DNA of 64,000 bases from Pohlia nutans (Eukaryota; Streptophyta; Bryopsida; Bryales; Mniaceae), in assembly GCA_022496805.1 (NCBI GenBank), contig CM040103.1, positions 2,064,001 to 2,128,000 of the forward strand. The letters run 5' to 3'. Within the stretch, counting starts at the first letter, position 1. Every line of letters begins with the position of its first letter. The translations under genes were made by a program, and so were the position numbers. This document shows positions 55,023 to 64,000 of this stretch, in pieces. Below the pieces are notes generated by a model. The model searched no databases, was not told the origin of the DNA, and saw only the letters and a program-made list of their open reading frames with translations.

Positions 55023-55255
55023 TATTGCTAGAAGCCAAAGACGTACGGGTGCTAAATAATGGTGTGTGGGAGGAGGGGTTAGGCATGGGCTGATCTCTAG
55101 AGTGTCCTTGTGATGAGTTATCCCATATGGTTTGTCCATGGTGACCTCCTAGTGTACACTACTTAAGGTGGAAGGCCTTTGAGTAAAGATCATCTCTTTC
55201 TACGCATTCCTTGTGTTTGTGTGTGTGCCTTGTGCAATCTTCTCTACCTTCAATA
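54998..55255 (+). repeat. 3' LTR of copia element 1
   Basis: 258 bp, matching the 5' LTR of element 2 at the diagnostic GACGTACGG site rather than its own 5' LTR. It is followed by ATCCC and then satellite in minus orientation. Confidence 0.9.
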
Positions 55256-55680
55256 ATCCCAGGGTCAAGGTTTCACAATGAGTACTCGTCACGTACGAGC
55301 TGGGGTGTGAGTCGTGAGGGAGAATTCTCGAACTTGCTGGGGCGTGGGATAGGCGTCGTGGCCGAGGCCTATATCCCAGGATCAAGGTTTCACAATGAGT
55401 ACTCGTCACGTGACGAGCTCGAGTGCGTGGTGAGTGGAGAATTCTCGAACTCGCTAGGGCGTGGGATAGGCGTCGTGGCCGAGGCCTATATCCCAGGGTC
55501 AAGGTTTCACAATGAGTACTCGTCACGTGACGAGCTCGGGTGCGTGGTGAGTGGAGAATTCTCGAACTCGCAGGGGCGTGGGATAGGCGTCGTGGCCGAG
55601 GCCTATATCCCAGGGTCAAGGTTTCACAATGAGTACTCGTCACGTAACGAGTTCGGGTGCGTGGTGAGGGGAGAATTCTC
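55256..55680 (-). repeat. 117-bp satellite, inverted middle block (about 3.6 monomers)
   Basis: This is the same monomer as the flanking arrays but read on the minus strand, for example TCAAGGTTTCACAATGAG and CGTCACGTGACGAG with GAGAATTCTCGAAC. It is trapped between the two copia elements and is the only satellite in this orientation here. Confidence 0.93.
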
Positions 55681-55683
55681 CAA

Positions 55684-57541
55684 CTCCATTTTGTTGAGGC
55701 GTGTACAGGGCCGAAGTTTGGCGTGCAATGCCTTCATTCTTCAAAAGCTCGTCAAATTTCTTGGACATGTACTCGCCGCCATTGTCCGACCGAAACACCT
55801 TGATCTTCAACTCGGATTGGTTCTCCACCAATGTCTTGAACTCCTTGAACTTCTCAAAGCACTCACTCTTGGCTTTGATAGGGTAGAGCCATATCTTCCT
55901 TGAAAAATCATCGATGAAGGTCACAAAGTACTTGCAACCTCCCATCGATGTGGTCTTCATGGGGCCACACACATCCGAATGCACGATCTCCAAAACTTTT
56001 GTGGCCCGTGTCGCCCCTTCACCCGCAAATGGCAACCGTTGTTGCTTGCCTTCAATGCAACCTTCACACGTGAATGTAGAAGCATCCACTTTCAATTGAT
56101 GAAGATCCATACCGCTTACCATGCCGCGTAGTGTCTTCACACTCTTGATGTTCAAATGGCCAAGTCGACGATGCCACAACGCCAACTTGTCGTCCTTCAA
56201 GTTTGAATGCGCCAACGCCGCCGATTCCTTCGAATGCACCTTGGAGAACTTGATGTGGTACAAGCCCTCGTGTTCTTCAATGATGGCCACCTCATCTCGA
56301 CTCGGTGACAACACATAACACCCCTTATCACTAAACTCTACTCTCAAGTGCTTTGCCACTAGTTGCCTCACCGATAGTAAATTTGCCGTTAGTTTGGGAA
56401 CGTGGAGGATATCTTTGATAGTGATTGTCTTCACACGACCCCTCACCTCGGTGTCTACAACAATTTGGCCCTTGCCAACGGCCTCAAGCACCGTATCATC
56501 TCCCAAAATCACTCTCCTTGGATTAATGAGAGCATACGAATGAAAACAAGTTTTATGTGGTGACATGTGGCTTGTAGCCCCCGAATCAACAATCCAATCA
56601 CTCGTACTACCATTGCACGATACATTGCTTGCCATGTTTGCATACTCATCACCAACCTCAATCCAATCACTCATGCTTGCATCACCCTCGATACCATCAC
56701 TCATGCTTGCATCACCCTCGATGCCATCGCTCATGCTTGCCTCATATCTAGCCGTAAATGCGTACTCATCATCGTCACGAGTTTTAGTGTTGTTTGCACT
56801 CTCCCCTTTCTCATCCCTCTTGCGTTTGAAGCAAAATTTGGCAATGTGGCCCTTCTTACCACAATAGAAGCACACCTTGTTGCTTGAGCTCCCACCGCCT
56901 CCATTCTTGGATTGCTTCGCCACGAGTGCCGCTCCATCTTCTCGAGACTCGTTCTCCTTTCGCCGCGAAAGCTCGTGCAACAACCGTGAGGTCACATAGT
57001 CCAATGTGAGCTCCGTAATGGGTCTTGACTCCATCGCCACGATGAGGTACTCGTATGATGATGGAAGGCTCTCCAAAAGTGTCATCACGATGTCACCATC
57101 CGTAACCGACACGTCGCAACCGTTGAGTTGATCCGCGAGAGCTTTGACCTTGTTGATGTGCGCCAACATGTCATCTTCTTCGCCCATCTTGATGGTGAAG
57201 AACTTGCGCCTCAAAAACAAAATGTTGGCCAATGTTTTCGCTTCGTGAATGTTGCAAAGCTTGGACCATGCTTCCGCGGGTGTCTTGCACGAACGAATGT
57301 GCGCAAGTTGCGAATCCGCGAGGTTGAGTGCCAAAATGGCAAATGCCTTCTTCTCCCTCCTCGTGTACGCTTGCATGATCCTAGGATCCGTAGAAGAGAA
57401 AGGAGGTTCCTCACTACCCTCGACAATCTCCCACAACTCCTTCTCGGCCATCACCATCTCCATTTTGAACTTCCACAAGTGGAAATTCACCCCATCGAAC
57501 TTGTCCACGACCTTGGGACCCTCACCCTCAAAAGATGCCAT
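55684..57541 (-). pseudogene. Truncated copia gag-pol frame (element 2)
   Basis: ATG at 57541 opens the same protein as element 1 for about 619 residues: gag, zinc knuckle, protease, pre-integrase and integrase up to the region of the third catalytic residue (TPQQNGV). The frame then runs into satellite sequence and stops near 55640. Reverse transcriptase and RNase H are lost. Confidence 0.9.
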
Positions 57542-58366
57542 GATCCTCACTTACGTATGCCTCCCCACACAAATGAAACCTCAAACTCAAACACACAACT
57601 TTGTTTTTGTGATTTTTTTTTTTTGCTTTGATATTGCACCTTTGTGCACCCAATGGGTTTAAAACAACCCCAAACACTAGATCAGCACTTTTGTGCTCCA
57701 CACACGCCTCCCAACACTCAAATGTGAGAACCCTCACCCAAAAATGCAAAGAGGCTCACCAAAACCCCTCAAATCACTCAATGGAGCTCAAAACAACTCC
57801 AAATGCTTCAATACGACGCCTTAGTGTCCCCAAACACTCAATGCACGTCAATGACACCTTTGTGTCCTTCAAGAGCACTCACTCAATGCACATGAACTCA
57901 CACAAGTCCCTCAAAACCCCAATCGCATTGAAATTGCTCAAAACCGCACTTTTGTGCACAAACTAGCTCCAAATGAAAATTTGAGCACCCCAAGAGCATG
58001 AAACACATGCAACACCTCAAAGCAAGTGCCTAATCACTAGGATCAGATGGTAGACCCTCCACGAGAGCCTTCACACCTCACAAATCACTTGCATTTACTC
58101 AAATGCTCACAATTGAACCAAACGAAGTTCCACTCGCAACGAAGAGATAGAAGAAAGAAAAGAAGGAGATCAAGGGAAGAAATTGACCAAAGAGAGTGCT
58201 CCAACATGTAACTTCAGCCCATGCACACCTCCAAGAAACACCAACGCTTCAACAAGCTCCAAAACCTCCAACAATGCTCCGAAACCGCCCGTTGCGCACC
58301 GACCTCAAAATACTTGCACAAATGCAATCTAATACTCATGAAACACACATGAGTGGGCCCATAACC

Positions 58367-58624
58367 TATTGAAGGTAGAGAAGATTGCACAAGGCACACA
58401 CACAAACACAAGGAATGCGTAGAAAGAGATGATCTTTACTCAAAGGCCTTCCACCTTAAGTAGTGTACACTAGGAGGTCACCATGGACAAACCATATGGG
58501 ATAACTCATCACAAGGACACTCTAGAGATCAGCCCATGCCTAACCCCTCCTCCCACACACCATTATTTAGCACCCGTACGTCTTTGGCTTCTAGCAATAC
58601 TACGTTGCATCAATTACCTCAATA
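58367..58624 (-). repeat. 5' LTR of copia element 2
   Basis: 258 bp, identical in layout to the other LTRs. It carries the GACGTACGG variant shared with the 3' LTR of element 1, and is flanked on the outside by satellite in plus orientation (GGGATATAGGCC). Confidence 0.9.
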
Positions 58625-58629
58625 GGGAT

Positions 58630-61600
58630 ATAGGCCTCGGCCACGACGCCTATCCTGCGCCCCTGCGAGTTCAAGAATTCTCCCCTCACCACTCACCCCA
58701 GCTCGTACGTGACGAGTACTCATTGTGATTCTTAGCCCCTAGGATATAGGCCTCGGCCACGACGCCTATCCCACGCCCCAGCGAGTTCGAGAATTCTCCC
58801 CTCACCACTCACCCCAGCTCGTCACGTGACGAGTACTCATTGTGAGACCTTGACCCTGGGATATAGGCCTGGGCCACGACGCCTATCCCACGCCCTAGCG
58901 AGTTCGAGAATTCTCCCCTCGCCACTCACCCCAGCTCGTCACGTGAGAAGTACTCATTGTGAAACCCTGATCCTGGGATATAGGCCTCGGCCACGACGCC
59001 TATCCCACGCCCCACCAAGTTTGAGAATTCTCCCTCACTACTCACACCCCAGCTCGTACGTGACGAGTACTCATTGTGAAACCTTGACCCTGGGATATAG
59101 GCCTCGGCCTCGACGCCTATCCCACGCCCTAGCGAGTTCGAGAATTCTCCACTCACCACGCACCCGAGCTCGTCACGTGACGAGTACTCATTGTGATACC
59201 TTGACCCTGGAATATTGGCCTCGGCCACGACGCCTCACCCATGCCCCAGCAAGTTCGAGAATTCTCCCTCACCACTCACACCCCAGCTCGTACGTGACGA
59301 GTACTCATTGTGAAACCTTGACCCTGGGATATAGGCCTCGGCCACGACGCCTATCCCACGCCCCAGCGAGTTCGAGAATTCTCCCCTCACCACTCACCCC
59401 AGCTCGTCACGTGACGAGTACTCATTGTGAAACCTGGACCCTGGGATATAGGCCTGGACCACGACGCCTCACCCACGCCCCAGCAAGTTCGAGAATTCTC
59501 CCTCACCACTCACACCCCAGCTCGTACGTGACGAGTACTCATTGTGAAACCTTGACCCTGGGATATAGGCCTGGGCCACGACGCCTATCCCACGCCCTAG
59601 CGAGTTCGAGAATTCTCCACTCACCACTCACCCCCGCTCGTCACGTGAGAAGTACTCATTGTGAAACCCTAATCCTGGGATATAGGCCTCGGCCACGACG
59701 CCTATCCCACGCCCCACCAAGTTTGAGAATTCTCCCTCACTACTCACACCCCAGCTCGTACGTGACGAGTACTCATTGTGAAACCTTGACCCTGGGATAT
59801 AGGCCTGGGCCACGACGCCTATCCCACGCCCTAGCGAGTTCGAGAATTCTCCCCTCGCCACTCACCCCAGCTCGTCACGTGAGAAGTACTCATTGTGAAA
59901 CCCTGATCCTGGGATATAGGCCTCGGCCACGACGCCTATCCCACGCCCCACCAAGTTTGAGAATTCTCCCTCACTACTCACACCCCAGCTCGTACGTGAC
60001 GAGTACTCATTGTGAAACCTTGACCCTGGGATATAGGCCTCGGCCTCGACGCCTATCCCACGCCCTAGCGAGTTCGAGAATTCTCCACTCACCACTCACC
60101 CCAGCTCGTCACGTGACGAGTACTCATTGTGAAACCTTGACCCTGGGATATAGGCCTCGGCCACGACGCCTATCCCACGCCCCTGCGAGTTCGAGAATTC
60201 TCCACTCACCACGCACCCGAGCTCGTCACGTGACGAGTACTCATTGTGATACCTTGACCCTGGAATATTGGCCTCGGCCACGACGCCTCACCCATGCCCC
60301 AGCAAGTTCGAGAATTCTCCCTCACCACTCACACCCCAGCTCGTACGTGACGAGTACTCATTGTGAAACCTTGACCCTGGGATATAGGCCTCGGCCACGA
60401 CGCCTATCCCACGCCCCAGCGAGTTCGAGAATTCTCCCCTCACCACTCACCCCAGCTCGTCACGTGACGAGTACTCATTGTGAAACCTGGACCCTGGGAT
60501 ATAGGCCTGGACCACGACGCCTCACCCACGCCCCAGCAAGTTCGAGAATTCTCCCTCACCACTCACACCCCAGCTCGTACGTGACGAGTACTCATTGTGA
60601 AACCTTGACCCTGGGATATAGGCCTGGGCCACGACGCCTATCCCACGCCCTAGCGAGTTCGAGAATTCTCCACTCACCACTCACCCCCGCTCGTCACGTG
60701 AGAAGTACTCATTGTGAAACCCTAATCCTGGGATATAGGCCTCGGCCACGACGCCTATCCCACGCCCCACCAAGTTTGAGAATTCTCCCTCACTACTCAC
60801 ACCCCAGCTCGTACGTGACGAGTACTCATTGTGAAACCTTGACCCTGGGATATAGGCCTGGGCCACGACGCCTATCCCACGCCCTAGCGAGTTCGAGAAT
60901 TCTCCCCTCGCCACTCACCCCAGCTCGTCACGTGAGAAGTACTCATTGTGAAACCCTGATCCTGGGATATAGGCCTCGGCCACGACGCCTATCCCACGCC
61001 CCACCAAGTTTGAGAATTCTCCCTCACTACTCACACCCCAGCTCGTACGTGACGAGTACTCATTGTGAAACCTTGACCCTGGGATATAGGCCTCGGCCTC
61101 GACGCCTATCCCACGCCCTAGCGAGTTCGAGAATTCTCCACTCACCACTCACCCCAGCTCGTCACGTGACGAGTACTCATTGTGAAACCTTGACCCTGGG
61201 ATATAGGCCTCGGCCACGACGCCTATCCCACGCCCCTGCGAGTTCGAGAATTCTCCACTCACCACGCACCCGAGCTCGTCACGTGACGAGTACTCATTGT
61301 GATACCTTGACCCTGGAATATTGGCCTCGGCCACGACGCCTCACCCATGCCCCAGCAAGTTCGAGAATTCTCCCTCACCACTCACACCCCAGCTCGTACG
61401 TGACGAGTACTCATTGTGAAACCTTGACCCTGGGATATAGGCCTCGGCCACGACGCCTATCCCACGCCCCAGCGAGTTCGAGAATTCTCCCCTCACCACT
61501 CACCCCAGCTCGTCACGTGACGAGTACTCATTGTGAAACCTGGACCCTGGGATATAGGCCTGGACCACGACGCCTCACCCACGCCCCAGCAAGTTCGAGA

Positions 61601-63632
61601 ATTCTCCCTCACCACTCACACCCCAGCTCGTACGTGACGAGTACTCATTGTGAAACCTTGACCCTGGGATATAGGCCTGGGCCACGACGCCTATCCCACG
61701 CCCTAGCGAGTTCGAGAATTCTCCACTCACCACTCACCCCCGCTCGTCACGTGAGAAGTACTCATTGTGAAACCCTAATCCTGGGATATAGGCCTCGGCC
61801 ACGACGCCTATCCCACGCCCCACCAAGTTTGAGAATTCTCCCTCACTACTCACACCCCAGCTCGTACGTGACGAGTACTCATTGTGAAACCTTGACCCTG
61901 GGATATAGGCCTGGGCCACGACGCCTATCCCACGCCCTAGCGAGTTCGAGAATTCTCCCCTCGCCACTCACCCCAGCTCGTCACGTGAGAAGTACTCATT
62001 GTGAAACCCTGATCCTGGGATATAGGCCTCGGCCACGACGCCTATCCCACGCCCCACCAAGTTTGAGAATTCTCCCTCACTACTCACACCCCAGCTCGTA
62101 CGTGACGAGTACTCATTGTGAAACCTTGACCCTGGGATATAGGCCTCGGCCTCGACGCCTATCCCACGCCCTAGCGAGTTCGAGAATTCTCCACTCACCA
62201 CTCACCCCAGCTCGTCACGTGACGAGTACTCATTGTGAAACCTTGACCCTGGGATATAGGCCTCGGCCACGACGCCTATCCCACGCCCCTGCGAGTTCGA
62301 GAATTCTCCACTCACCACGCACCCGAGCTCGTCACGTGACGAGTACTCATTGTGATACCTTGACCCTGGAATATTGGCCTCGGCCACGACGCCTCACCCA
62401 TGCCCCAGCAAGTTCGAGAATTCTCCCTCACCACTCACACCCCAGCTCGTACGTGACGAGTACTCATTGTGAAACCTTGACCCTGGGATATAGGCCTGGG
62501 CCACGACGCCTATCCCACGCCCTAGCGAGTTCGAGAATTCTCCACTCACCACTCACCCCCGCTCGTCACGTGAGAAGTACTCATTGTGAAACCCTAATCC
62601 TGGGATATAGGCCTCGGCCACGACGCCTATCCCACGCCCCACCAAGTTTGAGAATTCTCCCTCACTACTCACACCCCAGCTCGTACGTGACGAGTACTCA
62701 TTGTGAAACCTTGACCCTGGGATAAAGGCCTCGGCCTCGCTTCCTATCCCACGCCCCAGCGAGTTCGAGAATTCTCCACTCACCACTCACCCCAGCTCGT
62801 CACGTGACGAGTACTTATTGTGAAACCTTGACCCTGGGATATAGGCCTCGGCCACGACGCCTATCCCACGCCCCTGCGAGTTCGAGAATTCTCCACTCAC
62901 CACGCACCCGAGCTCGTCACGTGACGAGTACTCATTGTGATACCTTGACCCTGGAATATTGGCCTCGGCCAGGACGCCTCACCCATGCCCCAGCAAGTTC
63001 GAGAATTCTCCCTCACCACTCACACCCCAGCTCGTACGTGACGAGTACTCATTGTGATTCTTGGACCCTGGGATATAGGCCTCGGCCACGACGCCTATCC
63101 CACGCCCCAGCGAGTTCGAGAATTCTCCCCTCACCACTCACCCCAGCTCGTCACGTGACGAGTACTCATTGTGAGACCTTGACCCTGGGATATAGGCCTC
63201 GGCCACGACGCCTTACCCACGCCCCAGCAAGTTTGAGAATTCTCCCTCACCACTCACACCCCAGCTCGTACGTGACGAGTACTCATTGTGATTCTTGGAC
63301 CCTGGGATATAGGCCTTGGCCAGGACGCCTATCGCGCGCCCCAGCCAGTTCAAGAATTCTCCCCTCACCACTCACCCCCGCTCGTCACGTGACGAGTACT
63401 CATTGTGAAACCTTGACCCTGGGATATAGGCCTCGGCCACGACGCCTTACCCATGCCCCAGCAAGTTTGAGAATTCTCCCTCACCACTCACACCCCAGCT
63501 CGTACGTGACGAGTACTCATTGTGATTCTTGGACCCTGGGATATAGCCCTTGGCCACGACGCCTATCCCGCGCCCCAGCGAGTTCAAAAATTCTCCCCTC
63601 ACCACTCACCCCCGCTCGTCACGTGACGAGTA
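58630..63632 (+). repeat. 117-bp satellite array, right block with 1053-bp higher-order repeat
   Basis: About 43 monomers of 117 bp. Identical sub-blocks recur at exact 1,053-bp offsets (9 monomers), for example 59862, 60915 and 61968, and 59628, 60681 and 61734. This shows a nine-monomer unit amplified about three times very recently. The outer monomers (58.6-59.2 and 62.5-63.6 kb) are more diverged. Each monomer carries the GAGAATTCTC, CTCGTCACGTGACGAG and GAGTACTC palindromes or the one-base-shorter variant of the second. Confidence 0.95.
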
Positions 63633-63716
63633 CTCATGACCATGACATGACCATGACTAAGAATACCGTCATGACCATGACTTAGACCATGACATAACAA
63701 AGGACCATGACTAAGA
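63633..63716. repeat. ATGACC simple repeat at the satellite edge
   Basis: The words CATGACCATGAC, TAAGA and CATGACTTAGACCATGACATAAC recur, a short degenerate hexanucleotide repeat where the satellite ends. Confidence 0.75.
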
Positions 63717-63725
63717 CGCTTTTAC

Positions 63726-64000
63726 TTAATTCTGAGGTTTTGGGCTACTGGAGGGTCTTACATTTTCTGGAGGCTGCGAATTTGGATCTTCACGTTGCGA
63801 TCTTGAGGTGGCTCCGCCATCTTGTGCTTCCATCTGTGATAGCTCCTGGATCCTCAAATTCGACCCCTGAACATTAAAAATATAGTTTGGTTTCACGATC
63901 GCCTTTAAACTACTAGAGCATTGTAAGCACTGATTTGTATCTTAGACCTAGGCACTCAAGTTACCTGGCGCATTCGATTGATGTCAGGCGGATCTGGACC
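63726..64000 (-). CDS. 3' end of a gene entering from the right edge (partial)
   Basis: Two minus-strand exons join in phase 0. 64000-63965 ends CGCCAG|GTAACT (residues GPDPPDINRMRQ), and 63866-63726 starts after AATGTTCAG (GSNLRIQELSQMEAQDGG) and stops at TAA 63726-63728 after 46 residues. The intron is about 98 bp. The tail is polar, glutamine- and serine-rich, perhaps the end of a coiled coil. The family cannot be judged from 58 residues. The 5' part lies outside the window. Confidence 0.5.

Larger units (their letters stand above)
49794..55255 (+). mobile_element. Full-length Ty1/copia LTR retrotransposon, element 1
   Basis: There are two 258-bp LTRs (49794-50051 and 54998-55255), a primer-binding site, an intact gag-pol frame and a polypurine tract. 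The order of domains (protease, integrase, reverse transcriptase, RNase H) is that of Ty1/copia. The LTRs differ only at GACGATCGG against GACGTACGG in the parts I compared, so the element is young. The 5' flank is TCACC and the 3' flank is ATCCC, which do not match. The satellite reverses orientation across the element. The element is therefore a recombinant of two insertions (see findings). Confidence 0.95.
55681..58624 (-). mobile_element. Copia element 2, inverted and 3'-truncated
   Basis: The 5' LTR (58367-58624), primer-binding site, leader and first 2.9 kb of element 1 are present on the minus strand. The length is exactly the same (2,944 bp) as 49794-52737, so no indels separate them. 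The sequence ends inside integrase at GGAGTTG, where it joins satellite sequence GAGTTGGAGAATTC. The missing half includes reverse transcriptase, RNase H and the 3' LTR, so it is non-autonomous. The 5' flank is ATCCC (GGGAT at 58625-58629 on the plus strand). Confidence 0.93.

Noticed and set aside
58826..62725. 1,299-codon open frame through the right satellite block
   Set aside because: The 117-bp monomer length is a multiple of three and lacks stops in this frame, so the frame stays open by arithmetic. The same happens on the minus strand with many shorter frames. There is no start context, domain or codon bias.

Overview
This window looks like nuclear DNA of a plant-lineage (streptophyte) eukaryote. 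The evidence is GT-AG introns with several exon phases, an intact Ty1/copia retrotransposon, CACTA-type and Harbinger-type MITEs, a tRNA-derived SINE, a eukaryotic tRNA-Gln gene and a ClpB-type gene fragment next to AAACCCTAA boxes. I cannot fix the species; a bryophyte, lycophyte or charophyte alga would all fit. Most of the window is AT-rich and repeat-dominated.

Layout. Positions 1-17 kb hold no recognised large gene. They carry short non-autonomous DNA transposons, several with exact target-site duplications, one tRNA-Gln, and a diverged direct duplication (about 12.1-13.4 and 15.3-16.8 kb) in which both copies keep a small ORF with a repeated GDGGSSKWRPP motif. Positions 17.1-24.0 kb (minus) hold a multi-exon gene joining a ParB-like domain, a beta-class N6/N4 methyltransferase-like domain and an FCP1/HAD phosphatase-like domain, with some reading-frame lesions; its introns are studded with one palindrome (10-bp arms around one variable base). 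At 26.0 kb a ClpB exon fragment lies upstream. Positions 27.7-30.3 kb hold a DDE transposase-like gene with two in-frame stops. Positions 30.4-31.8 kb and 39.9-42.3 kb carry a second palindrome (TATCGTCG-N3-CGACGATA), partly as a 29-bp tandem array. Positions 39.8-42.7 kb (plus) hold a second ParB-like gene, cut off before the methyltransferase part. Positions 43.3-47.6 kb (minus) hold a third, nearly intact ParB-like/methyltransferase-like gene of about ten exons. From 47.8 kb to 63.6 kb a 117-bp satellite carries a third palindrome (CTCGTCACGTGACGAG), has a 1053-bp higher-order repeat, and is interrupted by two inverted copia elements.

The most interesting pattern is that three paralogous ParB-like loci each lie in or beside non-coding DNA enriched for a different perfect palindrome, and the same intron (identical position and phase) in two paralogs carries two different palindromes. 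ParB proteins bind palindromic sites, so a self-marking element family is a testable hypothesis, not a demonstrated system. A second strong result is the copia pair. Its flanking 5-bp duplications and satellite orientation indicate recombination between two opposite elements that inverted the satellite between them, followed by a microhomology-type deletion of one half.
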